DNA of 64,000 nt from Prosthecobacter vanneervenii (GTDB lineage: Bacteria; Verrucomicrobiota; Verrucomicrobiia; Verrucomicrobiales; Verrucomicrobiaceae), in contig NZ_JACHIG010000010.1 of NCBI RefSeq assembly GCF_014203095.1, positions 164,695 through 228,694 on the forward strand, given 5' to 3'. Shown piece by piece: positions 24,156-33,100 of the stretch (position 1 is its first letter; every line of letters begins with the position of its first letter). The position numbers were made by a program, and so were the translations under genes. The notes beneath the pieces were generated by a model. That model was not told the origin of the DNA. It was given only the letters and a program-made list of their open reading frames with translations, and made no database searches.

Positions 24156-26300
24156 TTACCATTTCCACTCCACGCCGCCGTAGAAGCTGCGGCCGTCGCC
24201 GGGGAGGAAGACGGCGGTGCTGCCGGGGGTGGTGGCATTCGTCACCACGTTCACGGTGGGGCTGTAGATCTCGTTGGTGAGGTTGCGTGCTTCAAAGTAG
24301 AAGGACGGGCCTTTCTTGGTGCGGTAGCCCAGCTTCATGCCGAGCAGCGCATACGGATCGGCAAAGGTGGTGCGGGCCAGGTCGGCGGCATACTTGAAGG
24401 GAGACCACTCCAGCGTGGGGCCAGCGTAGAAGCCGCAGGGGTGCTCATACAGGAGCTGTGCGCGGTAGTACACCGGCGAGTAGCCCGGCAGCAGGCGGTC
24501 GCCATACGCAGCGCTCTTGCTGAAGCGGAAGTCGCTCCAGAGGAAGTTCTGGTTCAGCACCAGGCGGTCGGAGGAGTAGGCGAGGTTGCGCAGCACGTCC
24601 ACGTTCAGGCCAAATTCGATGCCCTGATGGATCGTCTTGCCCGCATTGACGGTGGTGGTGGGGGTGAGGATGGGCGAGCCCAGGCCGAGCAGCTCGCGCT
24701 CCAGCCAGGCGTAGTAGTAGCTGAAGTCCCAGGACACGCGGTCGCGCTGGCCACGGGTGCCGATCTCCAGGGTGGTGCCGGTCTGCGCCTTGAGCGGCAG
24801 GATGCCATTGCCCGCAGGCGTGGCCTCGCCAAAGGAGGGCGGCTCAAAGCTGCGGCTGGCATTGAAGTAGATCTGCGTCTTGGGGTCCACCTCATAGAGC
24901 AGGCCCAGCTTGGGGCTGAAGCCCCAGTACTCCAGGCGGTCGCTGTTGTTGATGAGGTTGGGCAGACCGGTGAACTGGCCCGGAGGATTCACGCCGCCAA
25001 AGAGCTGGCGTTCTTTGAAATCACGCGAGGCATAGGCCACCTGCGCACCGGCCAGAAAGGAGAGCTTGTCGGTGAGCTTCTGCTTGTCCTGGAAGTAGAA
25101 GTTGAAATTGGTGGCCTGCAGGCGGTAGGAGCCCACTTGCGCACCGCGTGCGCCGCCGATGTTGAAAAAGCGGTTGTCGCTCGTGTCGCCATACATGAAG
25201 CCCGTGCCCATGGTCAGGGTGTTCTCCTTGCCAAAGAGGCTGCCACGGTGGTCGTAGCGCAGATCAAAGCCGAGGTCGTTGCTCAGCTGGTCGATCACCT
25301 GAAAGATCGGGTGGTTCAGATCCTTCCAGGACCAGAAGGTGCTGAGGGTGATCGTGTTGTCCCCTCCGTCGCTGTAGGTCAGCTTGTCGGCCAGGCGGAA
25401 GAGGCGGTAGTTGCGCTCCTGGTAGCCCGCGCCACCGGCCACCGTGGGCTTGAAGGAGCCCGGGGCGGCCTGCTGTGGATTGGCCAGCATCTGCGCCTTG
25501 GTCAGGTTTCCGGGGAGCTGGGAATTGCTGTCCACATAGGTGATGTAGAGGCGGTTTTCCAGGTTCGGGCTGATCTTGGTGCCGATGTTCGCAAACACGC
25601 GGAAGCTCTCCTGCTTGCTCCAGTCGCGGAAGCCGTCCGTATGAGAGGCGGTGATGCTCACATACATGTCCGTGTTCCCGCTCACAAAGCCGGAGGAGAT
25701 CTGCCCGCGATAGGTGTTGAAGCTGCCCACCTCCACACGCGCCTGGCTGGCAGGGGCGGTGTAGCCAGTGTTGGAGATGAAATTGATGGCACCACCCAGC
25801 GTGGAGGAGCCATACTGCAGCGCATTGGCACCACGGAAGACCTCGATGTAGTTCGCCGCCAGCGGCTCAAGGGCCTGCATGTCAAAGCCACCGTCAGCGA
25901 GGTTTAGCGGCATGCCGTCCTGCATCGTCCAGATGCCACGGCCATGAAAGGTGCGCTGAATGCCCGAGCCACGGATGGCCAGGCGCGACTCCTCTGCGCC
26001 AAAGCGGGACTGCACCAGCACGCCGGGGGCAAAGTCCAGCGCGTCCTTCAGCGTGGAGGCGCGGCCGCGCTTATAAAACTCCGCATCCACCACACCCGCG
26101 CCTCCGGGTACGGACTGGGCGATCTGCTCCCTGCGCAGCTCCAGGCTGGGGACTGTGAGGGATGGCGAGTCTTTCTTGGCGGTGATGACGACTTCCTTGA
26201 GGTCTGTCGTCGTGGGTTTGGCTGGTTGGGTCGGTTTGGCAGACTGCGAGAGCGCAGCGCCAGGGAGAGCTAGCAAAAAGAGAAAAGAGAGTGGTTTCAT
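24156..26300 (-). CDS. TonB-dependent outer-membrane receptor
   Basis: A 714-residue receptor. It has a signal peptide (MKPLSFLFLLALPGAALSQS), a TonB-box-like segment (LKEVVITAKKD), a plug domain (about 50-170, with APGVLVQSRFGAEESRLAIRG and the IEVFRGANALQYGSSTLGGA motif), and a beta-barrel ending in GDGRSFYGGVEWKW with the terminal aromatic. It takes up a chelated metal, haem-like compound or vitamin using TonB energy. It resembles receptors of the copper/iron-complex group (FecA/OprC-like) in its short plug, but the ligand cannot be fixed. A CxxC small-protein gene lies directly upstream and PepSY downstream. Confidence 0.9.
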   Translation of the reverse strand: MKPLSFLFLLALPGAALSQSAKPTQPAKPTTTDLKEVVITAKKDSPSLTVPSLELRREQIAQSVPGGAGVVDAEFYKRGRASTLKDALDFAPGVLVQSRFGAEESRLAIRGSGIQRTFHGRGIWTMQDGMPLNLADGGFDMQALEPLAANYIEVFRGANALQYGSSTLGGAINFISNTGYTAPASQARVEVGSFNTYRGQISSGFVSGNTDMYVSITASHTDGFRDWSKQESFRVFANIGTKISPNLENRLYITYVDSNSQLPGNLTKAQMLANPQQAAPGSFKPTVAGGAGYQERNYRLFRLADKLTYSDGGDNTITLSTFWSWKDLNHPIFQVIDQLSNDLGFDLRYDHRGSLFGKENTLTMGTGFMYGDTSDNRFFNIGGARGAQVGSYRLQATNFNFYFQDKQKLTDKLSFLAGAQVAYASRDFKERQLFGGVNPPGQFTGLPNLINNSDRLEYWGFSPKLGLLYEVDPKTQIYFNASRSFEPPSFGEATPAGNGILPLKAQTGTTLEIGTRGQRDRVSWDFSYYYAWLERELLGLGSPILTPTTTVNAGKTIHQGIEFGLNVDVLRNLAYSSDRLVLNQNFLWSDFRFSKSAAYGDRLLPGYSPVYYRAQLLYEHPCGFYAGPTLEWSPFKYAADLARTTFADPYALLGMKLGYRTKKGPSFYFEARNLTNEIYSPTVNVVTNATTPGSTAVFLPGDGRSFYGGVEWKW

Positions 26301-26433
26301 GGAATAACGAGATGCGTGTGGCACTGCCGCGCAGAGCGGCGAGCGCGCAGGGGTGGACCAGGGCTGTGTGCACCTGATGCAGGAGGGTGTGATCCCGCAG
26401 CCCGCCGGTTGGGAGGGCTGCATGGTTCTGGGT

Positions 26434-26871
26434 TCAGACCACTCCGCGTCGTGGCGGTGGCCGCTCCGGCATCTCGTTGCGTCTGACCGGCACCGCATGC
26501 AGCAGTGCAAAGGAAAGCGTCTCCGCAGCAGGAGGTCTCAGCGCCGTGTGGCTCACCAGCACAGCGGCGGCGTCCTTGGCATCCAGCTCCTTCTTGGTGT
26601 CATCTTCCTCGGGCGGCTGGCCATTGTTTTCGGCATGCTGGCTGCCTTCCTTGACCTTGAGGCACAGGGGGCAGGCATGCCGCCCGTCAAAGGTCTTTTC
26701 CACCGCCTCCATCACCGATCCCTGCCGCGCAAAGGAGATGAACATCTCCGTCCACGCGATGCCCTGCAGCAGCGTCCACTGCAGGCCCAGCGTGAGGCAC
26801 AGCAGCAGCACGACCCCGCGCTGCACCAGGGTGTGGCGCAGAGTTTGGGGGCTGGAGAGGAAGGCTGGCAT
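26434..26871 (-). CDS. CxxC single-span protein, paralogue 1
   Basis: A 145-residue protein with one N-terminal span (VQRGVVLLLCLTLGLQWTLLQGIAW) followed by a conserved segment VEKTFDGRHACPLCLKVKEG with Cys67 and Cys70. A low-complexity acidic tail follows, and the last residues are MPERPPPRRGV. Two paralogues lie at 32485 and 34229; all share the span, the TFD(G/N)xHxCxLC motif and a P-rich C-terminus. I know no assigned function. It is directly upstream of a TonB receptor gene (133-bp gap) and 38 bp downstream of the heavy-metal-associated gene. Metal binding by the CxxC at the periplasmic face is plausible. Confidence 0.75.
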   Translation of the reverse strand: MPAFLSSPQTLRHTLVQRGVVLLLCLTLGLQWTLLQGIAWTEMFISFARQGSVMEAVEKTFDGRHACPLCLKVKEGSQHAENNGQPPEEDDTKKELDAKDAAAVLVSHTALRPPAAETLSFALLHAVPVRRNEMPERPPPRRGVV

Positions 26872-26909
26872 CGGTGCAGGATGGAGGAGGCGGGAGGTAT
26901 GGCGCAGGA

Positions 26910-27227
26910 TTACCGGCTCTGCACCAGTTTCAAGCTGCGGATGTCGTAGGTCTTGGCGTATTCGCCCAGGGCCTTCACGGCGTCTTCCTTGGTCAAAAGG
27001 GCGCTGGTGGCGGTGACTTCCAGGCGTGGCACGCCGCCTTCTTTGGCGGGCAGCACCTTGACCTTCTGCACGCCTTGCAGCTTGGAGAGGGCGGTTTCCA
27101 CGTGGTTGCAGCAGGCGCTGCACATGACGCCGGCCACCTCCCCCTGGTAGAGAAAGGTGACGGGCTCTCCGGCTTCGCAGGAGATGAGGGCGGTGAGGCT
27201 CAGAATGAGGACGAGGATTTGTTTCAT
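26910..27227 (-). CDS. Heavy-metal-associated (HMA) domain lipoprotein
   Basis: A 105-residue protein with a signal peptide ending in a possible lipobox (LTALISC, Cys17) and one HMA ferredoxin-like domain. Its metal loop is GVMCSACCNHV (Cys36, Cys39, plus Cys40), a variant of the usual GMTCxxC. It would bind Cu(I) or another soft metal in the periplasm and pass it to a partner. It lies between the SCO gene and a CxxC small-protein gene, all on one strand with short gaps, which strongly suggests copper handling. Mercury binding (MerP-like) is the alternative, but no mer genes are present. Confidence 0.85.
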   Translation of the reverse strand: MKQILVLILSLTALISCEAGEPVTFLYQGEVAGVMCSACCNHVETALSKLQGVQKVKVLPAKEGGVPRLEVTATSALLTKEDAVKALGEYAKTYDIRSLKLVQSR

Positions 27228-27285
27228 GAGGTTTGGGTGGGTATTAGGTAGTATTAGCTTTGAGTATGCGGGTGGACTGGCGGGT

Positions 27286-28023
27286 TCAGGCGGAGGGGTC
27301 GTCGAGCAGGCGCTGCACATCGCGCTCCAGCTGCTCCTTCATCATGGCGGCCATCTCAAGCTGCGGATGAAAGGCGGCATAGAAGCCGCGCACGCGGCCC
27401 TGGCGGTCAATCAGCACGAGGCGCAGGTCGTGCTCGTAGAGGTCCAGCGGATTGATGCGCTTGTCCTCCGGGATGGGAGCCGGGGCCTGCATGTGCAGGT
27501 CATGCGTCATGTAGTCCCAGATGCGTTGCTGCTCCCCGGTGATGAACCACCAGGGGTCTGATGGCTTGACGCCCACGCCCTCGGCATAGGCTTTGAGAAA
27601 GGAGGTGGTGTCCCGCTCCGGTGCCACAGCCAGGGAGACGAGATGAAAGTCCGCCCGCGCATGGTGCGCGGCGTTCAGTCGTTTCATCGCGTCCACCACG
27701 GCGGCGCAGCCGTGCGGGCACACGGTGTAGAGGCAGGCCATCACGGTCACCTTTCCGCGCAGGGCGGAGAGTCTGACCTTCTGGCCGCTGCGCTCGGTCA
27801 CCTCCAGGTCTCCCTGGATCTGCGCCACCACGGGCAGGGGCTTTTGCGGCAGCATCTGGTTGGCCAGACGCCCCAGCATCAGCACGCCCGCCACGGCCAT
27901 GCCAATGCCCAGCGCCATGCGCAGCCATGAGCCGGTGCTGACGCGGTGCTCAGCCCCCGCCGACTCGTAGCGGATGTTGGGCTGCTCCTGTGCTGGTGCT
28001 TGTGGAGTTGCGTCGTTTGTCAT
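27286..28023 (-). CDS. SCO1/SenC family copper-handling protein
   Basis: A 245-residue protein with a cytoplasmic tail, one span (MALGIGMAVAGVLMLGRLA, about 36-54) and a periplasmic thioredoxin-fold domain. The SCO copper/redox site CPHGC (Cys102 and Cys106, CxxxC) follows the strand VTVMACLYT. The conserved His lies in YEHDLRLVLID. SCO proteins deliver copper to the CuA site of cytochrome oxidase or act as thiol oxidoreductases. It is 4 bp downstream of a cytochrome c gene and upstream of the HMA lipoprotein, giving a coherent periplasmic copper/electron cluster. No oxidase subunits are in the window. Confidence 0.85.
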   Translation of the reverse strand: MTNDATPQAPAQEQPNIRYESAGAEHRVSTGSWLRMALGIGMAVAGVLMLGRLANQMLPQKPLPVVAQIQGDLEVTERSGQKVRLSALRGKVTVMACLYTVCPHGCAAVVDAMKRLNAAHHARADFHLVSLAVAPERDTTSFLKAYAEGVGVKPSDPWWFITGEQQRIWDYMTHDLHMQAPAPIPEDKRINPLDLYEHDLRLVLIDRQGRVRGFYAAFHPQLEMAAMMKEQLERDVQRLLDDPSA

Positions 28024-28027
28024 GACA

Positions 28028-28687
28028 TCACTCCACGGGGATTTTGAGGATCTCAGCCTCCGTCCACATGGCGCTGCGGGCCTTCTCAGCTTCGCGGATG
28101 GTCTTCACCTGCTCGGGGGTCACAGGGCCGGCCTTGTTGCCAAAGTTGCTGCGCACATAGGTCAGCACGCCGGCGATCTGCTCGTCATTCAGCGCGCCAC
28201 CCTGCGGCGGCATCATGGGTGCGGGAGAGGTGAAGGGCTTGCCATTGATCGTGATGGGGCCGGTGAACCCATGGAGCACCATGCGGATCATGCGGTCGGG
28301 TTTGTTCACGTTGACCCAGTCAGATCCAGCCAGCGGCGGAAACATGGGCGGCAGTCCCTGACCGGTGGGCTGATGGCAGGCAATGCACACGGTGGAGTAG
28401 ATGCGCTGGCCGGTGGCCAGCAGATCCGCTCCGCCAGCCGCAGGGGCGGGAGAGGCAGGCGTGGTGGCGGCGGCAGCGGGTGTGGCCGCAGGTGCTGGTG
28501 CAGCGGGAGCAGCGGCAGCCGGAGCCGCGGGCGCCTCCGCAGCAGCAGCGGGCTTGGCCCGCAGCGCTACAAAAGAGCCGATCATGAACGCGCCCACCAT
28601 GAGTAAGAGGCCGCCGCCCATCGCTGTGCCGATGCCGTAGGTGGCCAGAGTGACGAGCCTGTCAGATGAAGATGATTTCCTGGACAT
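28028..28687 (-). CDS. Membrane-anchored cytochrome c with Ala/Pro linker
   Basis: A 219-residue protein with an N-terminal membrane anchor (IGTAMGGGLLLMVGAFMIGSFVAL), then an Ala/Pro-rich flexible linker of about 45 residues (45-88). A single class I cytochrome c domain follows: CIACH (Cys101, Cys104, His105) and a Met ligand in SPAPMMPPQGGAL. The haem domain is closely similar to the one encoded just upstream (28712), which lacks the anchor and linker. It probably carries electrons between periplasmic partners while tethered. The linker would allow it to reach several partners. Downstream, SCO follows after 4 bp. Confidence 0.9.
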   Translation of the reverse strand: MSRKSSSSDRLVTLATYGIGTAMGGGLLLMVGAFMIGSFVALRAKPAAAAEAPAAPAAAAPAAPAPAATPAAAATTPASPAPAAGGADLLATGQRIYSTVCIACHQPTGQGLPPMFPPLAGSDWVNVNKPDRMIRMVLHGFTGPITINGKPFTSPAPMMPPQGGALNDEQIAGVLTYVRSNFGNKAGPVTPEQVKTIREAEKARSAMWTEAEILKIPVE

Positions 28688-28711
28688 GAGATTGGATGAG
28701 TGAGGTGTTGT

Positions 28712-29188
28712 TTATTCGGTGGGGATTTTGGTGATCTCGGCCTCCGTCCACATGGCGGTGCGGGCCTTTTCAGCTTCGCGGATTGCCTTCACCTGGTCTG
28801 GCGTCACAGCGTCGGCCTTGTTGCCAAAGCTGTTGCGCACGTAGGTCAGCACATCGGCGATCTGCGCGTCGTTCAGTGCATTGCCCTGCGCGGGCATCAG
28901 CGGTGCTGGAGAGGTGAAGGGCTTGCCATTGATGGTGATGGGGCCGGTGAATCCGTGCAGCACCATGCGGATGATGCGGTCAGGCTTCTTCGCATTGACC
29001 CAGTCGGAGCTGGCCAGCGCCGGAAACATGGGCGGCAGGCCCATGCCGGTGGGCTGATGGCAGGCAAAGCAGACCTGCATGTACACCGCCTGCCCGCGTG
29101 AGATGGACGCGGAGTCATCGGCGTGCACAAGAGAGGAGAGCGGCAGCACGCATGCGGCTGCAAGGAGATGTGTGACGAGTTTTTTCAT
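28712..29188 (-). CDS. Periplasmic cytochrome c
   Basis: A 158-residue monohaem cytochrome with a cleavable signal peptide (MKKLVTHLLAAACVLPLSSLVHA), haem motif CFACH (Cys40, Cys43, His44) and Met ligand region SPAPLMPAQGNAL. It ends in MWTEAEITKIPTE, nearly the same as the end of the tethered paralogue (28028). The two are tandem duplicates, 24 bp apart, and together could form a soluble/tethered electron shuttle. The electron donor and acceptor are not in the window. Confidence 0.9.
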   Translation of the reverse strand: MKKLVTHLLAAACVLPLSSLVHADDSASISRGQAVYMQVCFACHQPTGMGLPPMFPALASSDWVNAKKPDRIIRMVLHGFTGPITINGKPFTSPAPLMPAQGNALNDAQIADVLTYVRNSFGNKADAVTPDQVKAIREAEKARTAMWTEAEITKIPTE

Positions 29189-29246
29189 GGATGATGTGAT
29201 GTGGGTTTTTTGTGTGTGGGGTTTGGGGGAAATGTGTGTATGAAGC

Positions 29247-30065
29247 TCAGCCGCCTTTGCCGATGGCCTCCACCTTCTGGTGAAAGCCGGCCAGCATGTC
29301 GGTCATGAGCTTGCGGATTTTGGCGGGCGCCTTGGCAGGATCTCCCGCCGTGGTGGGCGGGTGGGGGTCGTACTCCGCCAGCAGGGCCAGGCAGTCCGTG
29401 TAGTCGCGGTCGCGCCACTTCGTGGACATGTGCAGTCCGAAGTCCATGCCTGCGGTCACGCCCGCTGCGGTGATGACCCTGCCGTCCTCCACCACGCGCT
29501 CGTCGGAGGGCGTGGCGCCAAAGAGCGGCAGCAGGTCCTTTACCAGCCAGTGGGAGGTGGCCTTTCTGCCTTTCAGCAGGCCGGCCGCACCCAAGATGAG
29601 GGAGCCGGTGCAGACGGAGGAGACGATCCTGGCCGCAGCGCCTGCCTTGCGCATGAAGGCCATCGTCTCCGCATCCTGCATGGCCTGCAGCGTGCCTGTC
29701 GTGCCACCGGGTACGCAGAGCAGGTCGATCTTTTCCGGACATTCCGCAAAGGTGATGTCCGGCACGATCTTCACGCCCGTGTCCGAGCTGACGGGGTCCT
29801 TTGTCCTTGCTGCAAGCAGGACTTTGGCCCCCATCAGGGAAGACAGGAAGTAATGCGGGCCGATGAGATCGAGCGCCGTGAACTGCGGGTAGAGCACCTG
29901 CACGATGACCTCGCTGCCCACCCAGCCCGGAGGCATGGCGGACATATCATGCGCTGGCGGCTGCTGTTCTGCGGCCGCCTGGGCGCTGGTAGTTTGTGCC
30001 AGCGCGGCCAGGCCGGGCAGCACGCAGGTGAGTTGGCGTAGAAATTCACGACGCTCGGTGTTCAT
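29247..30065 (-). CDS. Exported DJ-1/PfpI family protein
   Basis: A 272-residue protein with a Tat-like N-terminus (RREFLRQL) and signal (VLPGLAALAQTTSAQA), followed by a DJ-1/PfpI glutamine-amidotransferase-like domain. The nucleophile elbow is SSVCTGSLILGAAGLL (Cys152), with the upstream acidic partner in TALDLIGPH and a conserved DLLCVPGG. The family includes isocyanide hydratase and the sensor part of GlxA regulators; this one has no DNA-binding domain. Export is unusual. It lies 18 bp downstream of a TonB siderophore receptor gene, which could point to processing of an imported chelator. Confidence 0.8.
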   Translation of the reverse strand: MNTERREFLRQLTCVLPGLAALAQTTSAQAAAEQQPPAHDMSAMPPGWVGSEVIVQVLYPQFTALDLIGPHYFLSSLMGAKVLLAARTKDPVSSDTGVKIVPDITFAECPEKIDLLCVPGGTTGTLQAMQDAETMAFMRKAGAAARIVSSVCTGSLILGAAGLLKGRKATSHWLVKDLLPLFGATPSDERVVEDGRVITAAGVTAGMDFGLHMSTKWRDRDYTDCLALLAEYDPHPPTTAGDPAKAPAKIRKLMTDMLAGFHQKVEAIGKGG

Positions 30066-30083
30066 GGAGTGCGGGCTTTGGGA

Positions 30084-32267
30084 TTAGAAGCGCACGGTGG
30101 CCTGGCAGAAGACGTTGAAGGGCGCGTTGGGAGCCACGGAGCCGCCCAGGAATGCCTGCGGCTGGTAGTAGCGTGTGTCGAAGAGGTTCTGGATGCCGAC
30201 CGAGACCGTGGCCGGGCCACGCGTGTAGCTCAGCTGCGCATCCACCGTGGCGTAGGCCGGAGTGGAGAAGGTGTTGGCGGAGTTCCCCGCACGGGAGGTG
30301 CCCATCGTCACGCCCATGCCAATGCCAAAGCCGCGCAGCATGCCCTCGCTGTGGTCATAGCGCACGGCCACACGCCCCGTGTGCTCCGGGATGCGTGGCA
30401 GCCGGGCCCCGGTGGGCAGTGTCGTGTCTGAGACGATGCGGGCATCCTGCCAGGCGTAGTTCATCAGCACAGTGAAGCCGGCGAGCGGCTTCCAGATCAG
30501 GTCCGCCTCGATGCCGTAGGCGCGCTGCACGCCGGACTGCACGCTGAGCAGCCCCGTGGAGACGGGCACATTGGTGCGTTCATTGCGGAACCAGGCCAGC
30601 GAGCCCTGCAGCGTCTTGCTGAGCTCAAACTTCAGCCCGGCCTCCATCTGCTCTCCGCTGATGACTTTCTTCGCGCCTGCGATGGGCACGCCCACCGGTG
30701 CCTGGAAGCCCTGGCCCCAGCCTGCAAAGGCGGTCATCCAGCTCGTCACATCCACCGAGGCGCCCGCGCGGCTGGTGAGGCGGTGCTCGTTCAGGCGGGA
30801 GTCGATGAATGCGGCGTTGTCCACATCATGCACTTTGAGCTGGCTGTAGCGCAGCGAGCCCATGAGGTGAAATTTCTCGGCAAACGTGACCTGGTCCTGC
30901 ACAAATCCCGCGATGGTCTGGTAGTCGTTGTGCTGGTCCGCAAAAGGCAGGCCGCCGCCTGCCCAGGCCGGGTAGGCAGGATTGCTCATGTCCAGGATGC
31001 CGATGAACGGGTTCACCAGCAGCACGCCGTTGTCCGTGGTCTGGTCAAAGTCCATCCCCGTGGTCAGGCTGTGCTTGAGCGCACCGGTTTCAAACTTGCC
31101 GTTCACCCGCGCATTGAAGGCAAAGGAGTGCATGTTTTGCAGCAGCGTGCCGGAGTCCACCGGGTACAATGAGCCGAAGGGCGCGCCAAAGAAGGTGGGG
31201 AACACCGAGAACTGGTCAAAGTTCATGTCGATGAAGCTGGCCTCGAGGATCACGTTCCAGTCGCTGTTGAAGCTGTGCTTCAGCTCGGCGTTCAGGCTGC
31301 GTGTTTTTGATGAGCTGGCGGGCTGGCCCTCGGCGCGGAAGATGTCATAGCGGCCAAAGGTGAAGCCTCCGGGGCTCACCGTGCCAGCGCCGGGCAGGCC
31401 GCTGTAGTCCGTCATGGAACGGTCGGAGTAGCGGCCGCGCAGCGTCAGCGTGGTGTCATCGCTGAGGGATATGGCCAGCGTGGGGAAGAAACTGGTGAGA
31501 TGGCCTTTGATGTACGCGTTCACATCGCGTGTGTCGCGCACATCTCCGGTGATGCGGAAGAGAATGCGGCCTTTGTCATCCAGCGGCTGGTTCACATCCC
31601 ATATGTTGCCATAGGAGCCCCAGGTGCCTGCGCTCATGCCCACCATGTAATGGGCCTCTTTTTCCGGCCGTTTGGAGACGAAGTTCAGCAGGCCGCCCAG
31701 AGGGCCGCCAGCCGCGCCGCCAAACATCGTGCCTGTGGGGCCTTTGACGACCTCCACGCGCTCGGTGTTGATCAGCGTCTCCGAGGCGGGTCCAGGGTAG
31801 TAGAGCTGGAAGCTGTCCAGATACGGCGCGGACTGAAAGCCGCGGATGAAGTACTGGATGTTGTTCATCTCACGCCAGTCGTTGCCCACCACGCCGCTGA
31901 AGTTTTTCACCACATCTCCCGGGTGCTGGGAGAGCTGGTTGTTCATCAGCGCGCGCGTGATGACCTGCGCCGACTGCGGGAGCTGGCGCAGCGGGATCTC
32001 CGAACGCGTGGTCGTGTTGGCATAGGGTGCCAGATAGGGGTCTGTCTGCGCGGTGATGAGGATCTCCGGCAGCTCCTTGGATTCCTGCCGGGCGAGGTCG
32101 GCTGCGGTGGCGGCAGGCTTGGCCGGGACCTGGGTTTTGGCTTTGACCCTGGGTGCTGCAGGCGCAGCAGGGGCAGATTGAGAAAAAGCGGACGTGGCAG
32201 CGAACAGGGCTGCCGCAGTGAGAAGCCCGGCACGTGAGATGCGTGGCAGAAAAAAGAAGTCAGACAT
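30084..32267 (-). CDS. TonB-dependent siderophore receptor
   Basis: A 727-residue receptor. It has a signal peptide (ISRAGLLTAAALFAATSAFS), an Ala/Pro-rich N-terminal linker, a TonB-box-like stretch (LPEILITAQTD) and a plug (about 75-205) with IPLRQLPQSAQVITR, YFIRGFQSAPYLD and VEVVKGPTGTMFGGAAGGP. The barrel ends NVFCQATVRF with the terminal Phe. The plug sequence is of the TonB-siderophore (FhuA/FoxA-like) class, distinct from the receptor at 24156. It lies downstream of a CxxC small-protein gene (217 bp) and upstream of the exported DJ-1 gene. Confidence 0.92.
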   Translation of the reverse strand: MSDFFFLPRISRAGLLTAAALFAATSAFSQSAPAAPAAPRVKAKTQVPAKPAATAADLARQESKELPEILITAQTDPYLAPYANTTTRSEIPLRQLPQSAQVITRALMNNQLSQHPGDVVKNFSGVVGNDWREMNNIQYFIRGFQSAPYLDSFQLYYPGPASETLINTERVEVVKGPTGTMFGGAAGGPLGGLLNFVSKRPEKEAHYMVGMSAGTWGSYGNIWDVNQPLDDKGRILFRITGDVRDTRDVNAYIKGHLTSFFPTLAISLSDDTTLTLRGRYSDRSMTDYSGLPGAGTVSPGGFTFGRYDIFRAEGQPASSSKTRSLNAELKHSFNSDWNVILEASFIDMNFDQFSVFPTFFGAPFGSLYPVDSGTLLQNMHSFAFNARVNGKFETGALKHSLTTGMDFDQTTDNGVLLVNPFIGILDMSNPAYPAWAGGGLPFADQHNDYQTIAGFVQDQVTFAEKFHLMGSLRYSQLKVHDVDNAAFIDSRLNEHRLTSRAGASVDVTSWMTAFAGWGQGFQAPVGVPIAGAKKVISGEQMEAGLKFELSKTLQGSLAWFRNERTNVPVSTGLLSVQSGVQRAYGIEADLIWKPLAGFTVLMNYAWQDARIVSDTTLPTGARLPRIPEHTGRVAVRYDHSEGMLRGFGIGMGVTMGTSRAGNSANTFSTPAYATVDAQLSYTRGPATVSVGIQNLFDTRYYQPQAFLGGSVAPNAPFNVFCQATVRF

Positions 32268-32484
32268 TGAATGGGATGAAGCGAAAAATGAGACTGGGCA
32301 CAGGTGTGAAAACCCTCAGCCATGAGTGTCCGGCCATGGCATGACGGTGCGCGTTGTCTGAGCTGAAGAAGGGGAGGCTTTGCCTGCCGCATGAACGCAG
32401 ACCATTAGGGCCTGCTGCGCCATGAATGGCGGGCCACAGACGCATCCTCAGCAACCCAAGTGGGGACGGACGCGCCTGCGGTTC

Positions 32485-32889
32485 TCAACCCAGAGAAAAG
32501 GAATGGCCTCCACATCGTGGCGGAGGCCTGGGCGGCCGGATGCGGCGCGCGATGGCGTGGGGCAACTCTGGCAGCGGAGTCAGGAAAGGAGCGGGCGGAG
32601 TCAGGATGATCCGGGCCGGGAAGGTGAGAGCCAGATCCATTTCCCGCACAGGCTCTTTCGGGGGAGTTTTTTTCTTCTCGGTCGTCCGGCCCTTTTTAAT
32701 GGCATGGCAGAGCGGGCAGGGATGCTCGTTGTCAAAGGTCTGGCTCACGCCCGTGAGGAGGGAGCCCTGCTGCACAGTATAAGTCACGAGCATGCCCGCC
32801 CAGGCGACCGACTGCAACACGACCCAGTGCAGCCCGATGGAAAAGACCAGGGCGGCAATGATGCAGAGACGTGTGATGCGGGGGAGCAT
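32485..32889 (-). CDS. CxxC single-span protein, paralogue 2
   Basis: A 134-residue protein with span LCIIAALVFSIGLHWVVLQS, the conserved segment VSQTFDNEHPCPLCHAIKKG (Cys58, Cys61), a Lys-rich part (TTEKKKTPPKEP) and a P/R-rich end (IRPPRPPPRC). It is homologous to the proteins at 26434 and 34229. It precedes the siderophore receptor gene and follows the barrel gene at 33101 (211-bp gap). I chose the ATG at 32889 because it gives a basic residue and span like the paralogues; the frame extends upstream to 33003 without similarity. Confidence 0.7.
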   Translation of the reverse strand: MLPRITRLCIIAALVFSIGLHWVVLQSVAWAGMLVTYTVQQGSLLTGVSQTFDNEHPCPLCHAIKKGRTTEKKKTPPKEPVREMDLALTFPARIILTPPAPFLTPLPELPHAIARRIRPPRPPPRCGGHSFSLG

Positions 32890-33100
32890 GCGACTGGCAC
32901 CAGCAGAGAGCTGATGCGGCGAAGAGGTAAATTTGTCGCCCCCGCCCGGAAAACGGCCGGACGGGAGCGTCTGATGGAAAACGCAGCTCGCGCTGCGCAA
33001 CACTGTTCACCAGAAAGGGATGGCATGAGCCCCTGGGGAGGGAGCATGCAAGCACGGTGCAGGGGCATGCAACCCCAGGTGCACCGCAGCGAAAAAAGCC

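Noticed and set aside
24090..25907. Long plus-strand reading frame (605 codons) opposite the TonB receptor
   Set aside because: Shadow of the receptor coding strand; no hydrophobic or catalytic pattern.
28420..28560. Repeat array or CRISPR-like sequence
   Set aside because: The regular GC-rich units are Ala/Pro codons of the cytochrome c linker, without spacers.
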